Below, one piece after another: positions 51,313 to 58,080 of a DNA stretch of 64,000 bases. The DNA lies in the NCBI GenBank assembly GCA_045540355.1, contig JAZQHB010000031.1:1-64000 (forward strand), read 5' to 3'. The translations under genes were made by a program, and so were the position numbers. Position 1 is the first letter of the stretch; every line of letters starts with the position of its first letter. The stretch is from RGIG2945 sp045540355. Its GTDB lineage: Bacteria; Bacillota; Clostridia; Oscillospirales; Acutalibacteraceae. The notes under the pieces are model-generated. The model saw only the letters and a list, made by a program, of their open reading frames with translations, was not told the DNA's origin and did no database searches.

Positions 51313-51717
51313 TTATTTGTCATAAAGTTTTATGAGATATTCTTCAATCAATCCCACCATTTTTTCTGCTTCAGAAAGTTGCATTACAGTTTCGTCTTTT
51401 GATATTACATAAAAATCATCATAGTCACTGTGTGTTCTCACATTGAACTGTATGTCAATAATTCGGGATATTTCAGGGCTCAATATTCCTGTTTTAATAT
51501 ATCTTTTTCTGAATTCCGAGATTATTCCCGAATGTTTTTTACTGTCAAATTCATCAAAAACAAGCACCGCACGCATTGCATGAAAGACCGCATAATAAGA
51601 ACGATTTGCGGACGATTTAAAACTATCTGACTCCAACAATATCCGCGAATCCTTAATACAATCTTTTGCCGTTTCTAATCTTACTCTGGAAAGTGCTTTT
51701 TTATCATCGTACTGCAA
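51313..51717 (-). CDS. HEPN-domain protein, probable toxin
   Basis: 134 aa, helical. NRSYYAVFHAMRAVL carries the R-x6-H motif of HEPN RNases, and RTHSDYDDFYV follows near the end. Paired with a minimal nucleotidyltransferase gene upstream on the same strand, overlapping 14 bases; in such HEPN/MNT modules the nucleotidyltransferase modifies and silences the HEPN toxin. TTG 51717 is chosen as start because AGGGAGG lies nine bases upstream inside the previous gene. Confidence 0.8.
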   Translation of the reverse strand: MQYDDKKALSRVRLETAKDCIKDSRILLESDSFKSSANRSYYAVFHAMRAVLVFDEFDSKKHSGIISEFRKRYIKTGILSPEISRIIDIQFNVRTHSDYDDFYVISKDETVMQLSEAEKMVGLIEEYLIKLYDK

Positions 51718-52048
51718 GCTTAACACCCTCCCTGTCCACATTACGATAGAATGGCAAAATATCCTTAAATCTGTTAAACCTTTCGTTCGGCACCAAACAC
51801 AATGACAATACAATGTCATTTTCAAGTCCTATATGAGAAACCCTTTCATACAGATTTCTTGTGTAACTGTTGACTTCCTCATCTGCAATATCAGCTAAAA
51901 CCATAATATCAATATCCGACTCATTATCATAGTCACCTCTGGCATAAGAACCAAACAGTATAATCGACCTAAGCTTATTCGAAAGCAAAATTTCTGTCTG
52001 TAACTTTACTTCAGATAAAACTTTCTCAAGCTGATTTTCAGTACACAT
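51704..52048 (-). CDS. Minimal nucleotidyltransferase (MNT), probable antitoxin
   Basis: 114 aa, pol-beta-like fold: IILFGSYARGDYDNESDIDIMVL has the GSx10-11DxD active site complete. MntA-type antitoxins AMPylate their HEPN partner. AAAGGAGG before ATG 52048. A longer upstream reading has no support. Confidence 0.88.
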   Translation of the reverse strand: MCTENQLEKVLSEVKLQTEILLSNKLRSIILFGSYARGDYDNESDIDIMVLADIADEEVNSYTRNLYERVSHIGLENDIVLSLCLVPNERFNRFKDILPFYRNVDREGVKLAVR

Positions 52049-52183
52049 CTGCCATTCCTCCTTTCTGAAATTATTATATACCAAGCAAGAAATAAATGCA
52101 ATAATTTTTACAGTCAAACAGCAAAGATTTCCCCTCACTTTTATGCTAAAACAAAATTTAAAATCCTGCAAGTAACTTACTAC

Positions 52184-52411
52184 TTACAGGATCTGTTTTC
52201 TCGGGTAAGCCTGTTTATCTTCCGTTATGCCTAAAAGATAATCCACGCTTGTATTATAAAAATATGCTAATTTTATCAGAACATCGGTCGGAATATCTCT
52301 TGTTCCGAGTTCATACCGTGAATAGCAGACTTGTGAGCAGTTCAGATAATCTGCCAAATCCTTTTGCTTCAAATCATTATCTTCACGAAGATTTCTTATC
52401 TGTGCGTACAT
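52184..52411 (-). CDS. XRE-family HTH regulator
   Basis: 75 aa: MYAQIRNLREDNDLKQKDLADYLNCSQVCYSRYELGTRDIP is a Cro/CI-type helix-turn-helix, followed by DVLIKLAYFYNTSVDYLLGIT. Divergent from the membrane protein at 52544, with two palindromes (ACCAA-A-TTGGT and AAACCA-AAA-TGGTTT) in the shared control region that are good operator candidates. A TATAAT at 52427-52432 (minus) is its likely -10. Confidence 0.85.
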   Translation of the reverse strand: MYAQIRNLREDNDLKQKDLADYLNCSQVCYSRYELGTRDIPTDVLIKLAYFYNTSVDYLLGITEDKQAYPRKQIL

Positions 52412-52451
52412 ACAATCACCGATATTATTATATCTAAACCAAATTGGTATA

Positions 52452-52480
52452 TTGACATATAAACCAAAATGGTTTATAAT
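52452..52480 (+). promoter_or_regulatory. Consensus promoter with palindromic operator in the spacer
   Basis: TTGACA (52452-52457), 17-base spacer, TATAAT (52475-52480). AAACCAAAATGGTTT (52461-52475) fills the spacer; a related palindrome lies at 52438-52448. Confidence 0.75.
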
Positions 52481-52543
52481 CACATTGTTACATATAGTTT
52501 TGTTTATTATGTACTTAAGAAATTACAAATAAAGGAGATTGTT

Positions 52544-53203
52544 ATGGCTTTATTCAAAAAAGGTGCAGATGCACAAAATGTTTCACCTGCAACACCCGCA
52601 CAAAGACTCGAGGCAAAATACAACAGTGCAAGACATAACCTTTTGATTGTTATCGTTTTCACTCTTGTTAATATGGTAATCCTTTTAACCAACGGCGGAA
52701 CATATTTCCTCTTTTCAGCATTCGTTCCGTATTATGTAACCGATTTGGGTATGTATCTTTGCAAAATGTATCCCGATGAATACTATGTGGGTTACGAAAA
52801 CTCACAATTTTTAGACAAATCGCTGATAGCCGTTTTCATCGCAATTGCAGCAGTCATTCTCGTTATGTATTTGTTAAGCTGGATTTTCTCGAAAAAAGGC
52901 CGTGTCGGTTGGTTGATTTTTGCACTTGTCTTCTTCGCACTCGACACAATCGCAATGTTCTTAATTGCAGGCATTACTTCTGATATGATTATCGATGTCT
53001 TGTTCCACGCATGGGTTATATTCTATCTCGCAAGCGGTATACATGCTCACTTCAAACTCAAAAAGCTTCCTCCCGAAACAGAAGAAGTTGCTGAAGATGT
53101 TACTGTCTATCCCGAAGAAGTTCAGAATAACGCTCTCCCCACACAGGAAATCGCAGACTCCGTAAAAAAAGAAACAATCCTCAATGGCGAGGAAATAAAA
53201 TAA
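52544..53203 (+). CDS. Four-helix membrane protein of unknown function
   Basis: 219 aa. Cytoplasmic start, four TM helices (about 33-55, 60-75, 98-120, 128-165), and an acidic cytoplasmic tail (PPETEEVAEDVTVYPEEV). No family recognised. AAAGGAG before ATG 52544. Its promoter is probably under control of the divergent XRE regulator. Confidence 0.65.
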   Translation: MALFKKGADAQNVSPATPAQRLEAKYNSARHNLLIVIVFTLVNMVILLTNGGTYFLFSAFVPYYVTDLGMYLCKMYPDEYYVGYENSQFLDKSLIAVFIAIAAVILVMYLLSWIFSKKGRVGWLIFALVFFALDTIAMFLIAGITSDMIIDVLFHAWVIFYLASGIHAHFKLKKLPPETEEVAEDVTVYPEEVQNNALPTQEIADSVKKETILNGEEIK

Positions 53204-53216
53204 GCTAAAATCGGAA

Positions 53217-53245
53217 CCCCGAGTATCGCTGATACTCGGGGATTT
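53217..53245 (+). terminator. Terminator after the four-helix protein
   Basis: 11-bp stem CCCCGAGTATC/GATACTCGGGG, loop GCT, then ATTTTC. Confidence 0.85.
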
Positions 53246-53324
53246 TCTATATCTGAAATAAAATAGTGTAAAAATAGTGAAAAAATAGTGGAATTTTTGA
53301 GTGCTGTTTGATGTAATACTTTTA

Positions 53325-54401
53325 TTATTTCCGCAAATAGCACCTTACCTGTTCGTCTTTAAAAAATAAATTTACAAATCGCTTTTTGAACTTTTTCGGA
53401 TTTCTGCCTACCATAATTGACATAACAACAAACCATATCCATGAAAGTAAAATCAGTCCCATTATAATATTAAGTACCCAATATTCTTGTATATGCAATT
53501 CTTTTGTATCATCAAAGCTCAGAACATAATTTCCGTTATACTCAATCGCCATTATTGAATTAAAGCTCTCTTCGTATTTGGAATGTATGTACTCCGAATA
53601 TACAGTCACGTTTTTTTCTCCGTTACAGACAGCTTCAACGGCTTGTGTATCAAAAGTTCCGTCCGTAAATCTGATTTTATAGATCTGATTATCTTCTGAC
53701 TTCAGAACAACTTCATCTCTCATTGCCTCACAGGATATAAAATTAACCTGTTCTTCACTTATTTCACTCAATATATTTATCGGAACTAAAGTAAGGTAAA
53801 GCACAAAAGCTACCAAACCGACAAGGCAGACAGAGACAAAAATATATGCAAATATAATGCCGGTTGAATCGTTAATGTTTCCGTTAAATATATCAAATTT
53901 TGATTTATATATTCTCGGCAGGGATTTTCTGTCGTGCATGGTATGGTACTTTTTCTTGACAAGGGTGATAAATTCTCTTCCGCCTACTGCAAATTCATCT
54001 ATCATCACTCTCCGCTTGCCGACATAAAGAATCTTTTCGTGCAAATTCTCTTTAATTGCTGTGACCCGGTCATAGGTGTATTTTCTTTTTATACCGAAGA
54101 AGTTCTTATGAGTAAATCCGTCATCATCATAATAAATACGGCAATTTATAAATCCGATAATCATAGAGCCGCCGAGTAAAGAAAAAATGAAAAACACGAT
54201 TGAGAACACACGGAGTTCGTCCGAGAAAAGTAAAATGACGGAAAGAATAAGAAAAGGAAGCGTTCCGATAATTCCTATAATCAGTAAAAATTCAGACAAA
54301 TGAACTATTCTCTTTTTAGGTTTTTTATTTTTAACACTCTGACGAATATTGCCCAGAATAATGTTGTTCAGTAAAGGAATTAGCCCGGGAATACGACTCA
54401 T
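53325..54401 (-). CDS. Membrane protein with PH-like cytoplasmic segment
   Basis: 358 aa. TM helices at about 38-60, 68-90, 185-210 and 310-335. Between the second and third lies CRIYYDDDGFTHKNFFGIKRKYTYDRVTAI, which has the look of a bacterial PH-like domain; a second soluble domain (about 215-305) is outside or between helices. Function unknown. Convergent with the preceding gene; mosaic repeat copy I lies upstream. Confidence 0.6.
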   Translation of the reverse strand: MSRIPGLIPLLNNIILGNIRQSVKNKKPKKRIVHLSEFLLIIGIIGTLPFLILSVILLFSDELRVFSIVFFIFSLLGGSMIIGFINCRIYYDDDGFTHKNFFGIKRKYTYDRVTAIKENLHEKILYVGKRRVMIDEFAVGGREFITLVKKKYHTMHDRKSLPRIYKSKFDIFNGNINDSTGIIFAYIFVSVCLVGLVAFVLYLTLVPINILSEISEEQVNFISCEAMRDEVVLKSEDNQIYKIRFTDGTFDTQAVEAVCNGEKNVTVYSEYIHSKYEESFNSIMAIEYNGNYVLSFDDTKELHIQEYWVLNIIMGLILLSWIWFVVMSIMVGRNPKKFKKRFVNLFFKDEQVRCYLRK

Positions 54402-54480
54402 TATAACACCACCTGACAGATCATATCAATCGCATTGTACCATAAAAAATCCCTGAACACAACAAAAGAATTTACTGTGT

Positions 54481-54560
54481 ATTACTAAGTGCTAAACGAA
54501 TGGTGTGTTTCACCAACACCCAATTATAACAGCGTCGCAGACCCTTCATTCTGCATTAAA
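54481..54560. repeat. Mosaic intergenic repeat, copy I
   Basis: ACTAAGTGCTAAACG units, hairpin GGTGTGTTTCACCAACACC, CAATTATAACAGCGTCGCAGACCC box. A likely terminator for the zinc-ribbon gene, stem AAAAGGAA/TTCCTTTT, is at 54569-54596. Confidence 0.65.
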
Positions 54561-54631
54561 CAAAAAATAAAAGGAACCGGCAATCCGATTCCTTTTGATT
54601 TTGTTTCGAAACAGTTTTTCCTTATGTGTAA

Positions 54632-54922
54632 TTACTCAGCTGCTTCTTCTGCTTCCTTCTGCTTTGCAAAGCATTCGGAGCAGTAAACAGGACGATCCTC
54701 ACGGGGTCTGAAGGGAACCTTTGCTACCTGACCGCATTCTGCACAGGTTGCTTCGAATAATTCACGCTCAACCTTGTTAGCGTTCTTTCTTGCATCACGG
54801 CAGGGCTTGCAACGCTGGGGTTCGTTTACGAAACCTTTTTCTGCATAAAATTCCTGCTCGCCAGCTGTAAAGATAAATTCTTCTCCACATTCCTTACAGA
54901 TGAGTGTTTTGTCTTCGTACAT
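54632..54922 (-). CDS. Zinc-ribbon domain protein
   Basis: 96 aa. Two CxxC...CxxC ribbons: LICKECGEEFIF...RCKPCRDARKN (about 8-42) and TCAECGQVAKVPF...YCSECFAKQ (about 53-88), each able to hold Zn2+, then an acidic tail. The layout fits the CxxC-x17-CxxC class of zinc-ribbon proteins found in Clostridia; role unknown. ATG 54922 chosen for the GAGGTAAAATC site. Confidence 0.8.
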   Translation of the reverse strand: MYEDKTLICKECGEEFIFTAGEQEFYAEKGFVNEPQRCKPCRDARKNANKVERELFEATCAECGQVAKVPFRPREDRPVYCSECFAKQKEAEEAAE

Positions 54923-55027
54923 GATTTTACCTCGCTTGAATAATGTATTTTTGCCCTCGTACGGACTCGCACCGCACACCTTTGGATAAACAACGCTCTA
55001 CTATAAGCTACCGGGCATATAGAGTTT

Positions 55028-55570
55028 TTACCTGAGCTTACGCCGAATTCTTTGCAAAGCATTGTCAATCGATTTTGCCGTGCAACCGAGTTTTTGAGAG
55101 ATAGAATTATAGCTAAACCCGCCAAGGTAAAGTTTGAGCACTTCAAGCTCAAAGTCGGAAAGCTTTTCACGGAACTCGTCAGCAAGGTTGTTGCTCTGTT
55201 CCCGATTCGACCAGATATCTTGGGGGTCTGAGGAAAAATCGGGGATGACATCCGAAAGGACATCAACCGTAAAACTGTTTTGCCGAGAAAGAGATTTGAT
55301 AGCGTTCATAATACGGTTTCTGACACAGACCGAAGCAAATGTTGAAAACTTTGCACCCTTGCTATTATCATAACCGTAAATTGCGGAAAGTAATCCGAAC
55401 ATACCTTCCTGTGCTAAATCTTCGACCTCAAACCGTTCGGAGAGGTCGCAAGCGATGGAATTGACCATCGGAGAAAACCGTACAATAAGCTCCGCCGTTG
55501 CATTTTCATCCCCGACCTTGGCTTTTTCGACAAGCTCTTCGGGAGAAAAACCGCTGAAATCTTGATACAA
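55028..55570 (-). CDS. sigH: Sigma-70 family factor, SigH-like
   Basis: 180 aa. Region 2: FEVEDLAQEGMFGLLSAIYGYDNSKGAKFSTFASVCVRNRIMNAIKSLSRQ; region 4: LSDFELEVLKLYLGGFSYNSISQKLGCTAKSIDNALQRIRRKL, the form typical of SigH, which starts sporulation and transition-state transcription. The first part (FSPEELVEKAKVGDENATAELIVRF) also matches. TTG 55570 is favoured as start since GAGGTG lies six bases upstream. Confidence 0.8.
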   Translation of the reverse strand: MYQDFSGFSPEELVEKAKVGDENATAELIVRFSPMVNSIACDLSERFEVEDLAQEGMFGLLSAIYGYDNSKGAKFSTFASVCVRNRIMNAIKSLSRQNSFTVDVLSDVIPDFSSDPQDIWSNREQSNNLADEFREKLSDFELEVLKLYLGGFSYNSISQKLGCTAKSIDNALQRIRRKLR

Positions 55571-55600
55571 GAGAACACCTCGCTTATAAAGTACAGTAAT

Positions 55601-55629
55601 ATAGTACAATATTGTCATAAATTTGTCAA
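55601..55629 (-). promoter_or_regulatory. Promoter of the SigH-like gene
   Basis: Minus strand: TTGACA (55624-55629), 17-base spacer, TACTAT (55601-55606). Confidence 0.6.
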
Positions 55630-55770
55630 GCGTTTTTTGCGATTTTTCACAAAATTGCATTTTTCTCGACTTTTTTATGTAAATTTTTTATGAATAAGAA
55701 TTCAAAAATCGGGCAAATTAAGATATATCGACTGCATATCTTATACAAATTGCCCGACTTTATGCAAATT

Positions 55771-56454
55771 TTAAACAAGTGAATTTATCATCATGCTGAG
55801 GATTTCAGAGAAGCATTTATCGCACGAATTGTTCATTTCGTGATAATCTTCAGCAGCGGAGTCCTCGCTGTCATCGGAAATTTTACGAACACTTATAAAA
55901 TCAACATCGCATCTCTTGCATACGCTTGCAATTGCGGCAGATTCCATATCAAAAGCAAAAATACCAAAGTGCTCATAATATTTTTTCTTCAGATTATTGT
56001 CCGTGAGGAACATATCACCGCAACCCAAAGGTACTGCTGGTGCATCAGCAAAAACTTCTTTTGCAATTGCCAACAATTTATCCGATGCTTCATAGACATA
56101 GTCCTGACCGGGTTTTTCGCCGAGCTTATAGCCTATCGCAGTAAGGTCGAAGTCACATTCGACATAGCTTGAGCCTATGACGATATCACCGCGTCTTAAT
56201 TTGTGTACCGCACCCGAATATCCCGTATTGAGAATAATGTCAACCTTTTTCTCCCAAATCAAAAATGAGGTTGCAAATGTAATATTTACTTTACCGATAA
56301 GTCCCAGAACCGCATAGATCTCTTTATCTTCCAATGTTATTTTAACACTTTCAAGACCGTAGAGCTTTTCAGAAATAACTTCTCCTGTATCCCAATGAGC
56401 CATAAAAGCTTCAAATTCTTTTTCGTCAGCAATAACAACACCGATTTTTGTCAT
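55771..56454 (-). CDS. mtnN: 5'-methylthioadenosine/S-adenosylhomocysteine nucleosidase
   Basis: 227 aa. Removes adenine from MTA and SAH in the methyl cycle. Seen: KIGVVIADEKEF, NTGYSGAVHKLRRGDIVIGSSYVECDFD, FDMESAAIASVCKRCDVDFISVRKISDDSEDSA, containing the catalytic Asp of ISDD. ATG 56454 is chosen over a TTG nine bases upstream because GGAAAG suits it. Confidence 0.88.
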   Translation of the reverse strand: MTKIGVVIADEKEFEAFMAHWDTGEVISEKLYGLESVKITLEDKEIYAVLGLIGKVNITFATSFLIWEKKVDIILNTGYSGAVHKLRRGDIVIGSSYVECDFDLTAIGYKLGEKPGQDYVYEASDKLLAIAKEVFADAPAVPLGCGDMFLTDNNLKKKYYEHFGIFAFDMESAAIASVCKRCDVDFISVRKISDDSEDSAAEDYHEMNNSCDKCFSEILSMMINSLV

Positions 56455-56748
56455 GAACAACACTTTCCTTTTCTTGTTTTGTATATATACATTATATTAT
56501 ACATTCCGTTCTGTGTCAATTTGAAGTATCCGGCATAGTATGATTTTGGGAGTTAAAAAGATAAGCACATCGGTCAGATAGTGGCAGAAATGCCCGTGGG
56601 GAGCTTGACGGCAACGAGGTGCATTATATAAGACGGAAGCTGTTTTTTGCAAAAAAAGCAGCTTCAAAAAATTTTTTTCAAAAAACTGTTGACAAATCGG
56701 AAAGTATATAATATAATAATGGAGCTTCGTTTGGGGCGGAACAGACAT

Positions 56749-56825
56749 GGCGGTATAGCTCAGTTGGCTAGAGCATTCGGTTCATACCCGGAGTGTCGTT
56801 GGTTCAAGTCCAACTACCGCTACCA
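56749..56825 (+). tRNA. tRNA-Met (CAT)
   Basis: Cloverleaf with anticodon stem TTCGG/CCGGA and loop TTCATAC (anticodon CAT), T loop TTCAAGT, encoded CCA at 56823-56825. The acceptor starts with a G.U pair. The D arm AGCTCAGTTGGCTAGAGC is that of an elongator-type tRNA. Confidence 0.92.
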
Positions 56826-56840
56826 ACATTTTGAATATTC

Positions 56841-56915
56841 GGCCCGGTGGTCAAGAGGTTAAGACACCGCCCTTTCACGGCGGTAACACGAGTTCGATTC
56901 TCGTCCGGGTCACCA
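56841..56915 (+). tRNA. tRNA-Glu (TTC)
   Basis: Acceptor GGCCCGG/CCGGGTC, anticodon loop CTTTCAC (anticodon TTC), T loop TTCGATT, encoded CCA at 56913-56915. Fifteen bases after tRNA-Met, so one transcript. Confidence 0.95.
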
Positions 56916-56916
56916 A

Positions 56917-56951
56917 ACATAAAGGCATCGCGTAGCGGTGCCTTTATGTTT
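56917..56951 (+). terminator. Terminator of the tRNA pair
   Basis: Stem AAACATAAAGGCA/TGCCTTTATGTTT (12-13 bp) around TCGCGTAGCGG. Confidence 0.75.
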
Positions 56952-56955
56952 GTGT

Positions 56956-57126
56956 TTGTGTCCGCAGGACACAACGGCGTTTGCGTGAATACGCAACTTC
57001 ATTTGACCGTGTTCGTTCAACATCATTCCGCTTCTGCGGCACAAAACGATGTTGCTTAAAAGCAAACGGAATTGTGCTTTGCACAAACGATGTGGGCACA
57101 GCCCAACGATGTTGCACTTCGTGCAA
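56956..57126. repeat. Hairpin array with CGATG-type spacers
   Basis: Eight short hairpins of different sequence (TTGTGTCC/GGACACAA, TTGCGT/ACGCAA, an imperfect TTGA../..TCAA, CCGC/GCGG, TTGCTT/AAGCAA, TTGTGC/GCACAA, TGGGC/GCCCA, TTGCAC/GTGCAA) in 170 bases. Most loops are 2-4 bases; spacers of 5-7 bases are mostly ACGATG(T) or CATCAT-like. No ORF starts in this 286-base gap. Confidence 0.75.
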
Positions 57127-57147
57127 ATGTATGGTATTATTTAACTC

Positions 57148-57186
57148 AATATAAATCCTCGGAGGTCACGCTATGATTTCAACACA
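57148..57186 (+). repeat. Direct repeat, left copy (duplicated ABC-F start)
   Basis: 39 bases identical to 58042-58080 and extendable to 45 with one mismatch (57142-57186 / 58036-58080). Contains the ribosome site TCGGAGGTC and an ATG at 57173 that reads ten codons before a TGA overlapping the KilA-N ATG. Confidence 0.9.
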
Positions 57187-57201
57187 AAGGAGAAAAATCA
57201 G

Positions 57202-58038
57202 ATGAAAGCCACTATAAACGCGAACGGTACAGAAATCACTGTTATTTCAAACGGTACAGAAAATGATTTTATATCTCTTACTGATATCGCCAGATATAAA
57301 AGTGATGAACCTAAAGATGTTGTAAAAAACTGGATGCGTTCAAAAGAAACAATAGAATTTTTAGGTTTGTGGGAAAAACTTAACAACCCGGATTTTAAAG
57401 GGGTCGAATTCGACGCCTTTAAAAATGAAGCAGGCTCTAATTCTTTTACTCTTTCTCCTCAAAAGTGGATTGAAGCAACAAATGCAATCGGTATTATTTC
57501 CAAATCAGGACGAGGCGGAGGAACTTATGCCCATAAAGACATAGCTTTTGAATTTGCTTCATGGGTATCTGCCGAGTTCAAGCTTTACATTATCAAGGAT
57601 TATCAGCGGTTAAAAACAGATGAAAACAGCCATCTGTCCCTTGATTGGAACATCAACCGTACCATCTCCAAAATAAATTACAGAATACACACAGATGCGA
57701 TAAAAGATAATCTCATTCCAATAAATATTTCCTCTGTGCAACAGGGAATAACTTATGCGAACGAAGCAGAACTTTTAAATATGGCATTGTTCGGAAAAAC
57801 ATCAAAAGAATGGCGAAAAGAAAATCCAAAACTGACAGGAAACATTCGAGATTATGCAACAATTCATCAGCTGATTATACTGTCAAACCTTGAAAGCATA
57901 AATGCTGAATTTATTAAGCAAGGCCTTTCACAAAAAGAGAGGCTCTTAAAGCTTAACAAAATTGCGATAGAACAAGCAAACTCACTCTTAAAAACTAATA
58001 CAGTCAATAAACTTAAACCACATAACGACAAAAAGTAA
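57202..58038 (+). CDS. KilA-N domain protein on an inserted cassette
   Basis: 278 aa, cytoplasmic. N-terminal KilA-N DNA-binding domain (DFISLTDIARYKSDEPKDVVKNWMR, then the long gap to KWIEATNAIGIISKSGRGGGTYAHKDIAFEFASWVS and YIIKDYQRLK). The C-terminal half (about 140-278) is Asn/Ile/Lys-rich with RDYATIHQLIILSNLESINAEFI. KilA-N proteins are typical of phages and large DNA viruses. The gene is bounded by a 45-base direct repeat that duplicates the start of the downstream ABC-F gene, and it is AT-rich, so it was acquired. AAAGGAGA precedes the ATG. Confidence 0.85.
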   Translation: MKATINANGTEITVISNGTENDFISLTDIARYKSDEPKDVVKNWMRSKETIEFLGLWEKLNNPDFKGVEFDAFKNEAGSNSFTLSPQKWIEATNAIGIISKSGRGGGTYAHKDIAFEFASWVSAEFKLYIIKDYQRLKTDENSHLSLDWNINRTISKINYRIHTDAIKDNLIPINISSVQQGITYANEAELLNMALFGKTSKEWRKENPKLTGNIRDYATIHQLIILSNLESINAEFIKQGLSQKERLLKLNKIAIEQANSLLKTNTVNKLKPHNDKK

Positions 58039-58041
58039 CTT

Positions 58042-58080
58042 AATATAAATCCTCGGAGGTCACGCTATGATTTCAACACA
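58042..58080 (+). repeat. Direct repeat, right copy (functional ABC-F start)
   Basis: Identical to 57148-57186; its ATG (58067) is the working start of the ABC-F gene. Confidence 0.9.

Noticed and set aside
56956..57126. CRISPR-like array
   Set aside because: Units are short self-complementary hairpins with 5-7-base spacers; there is no 25-40-base direct repeat and no cas gene anywhere in the window.
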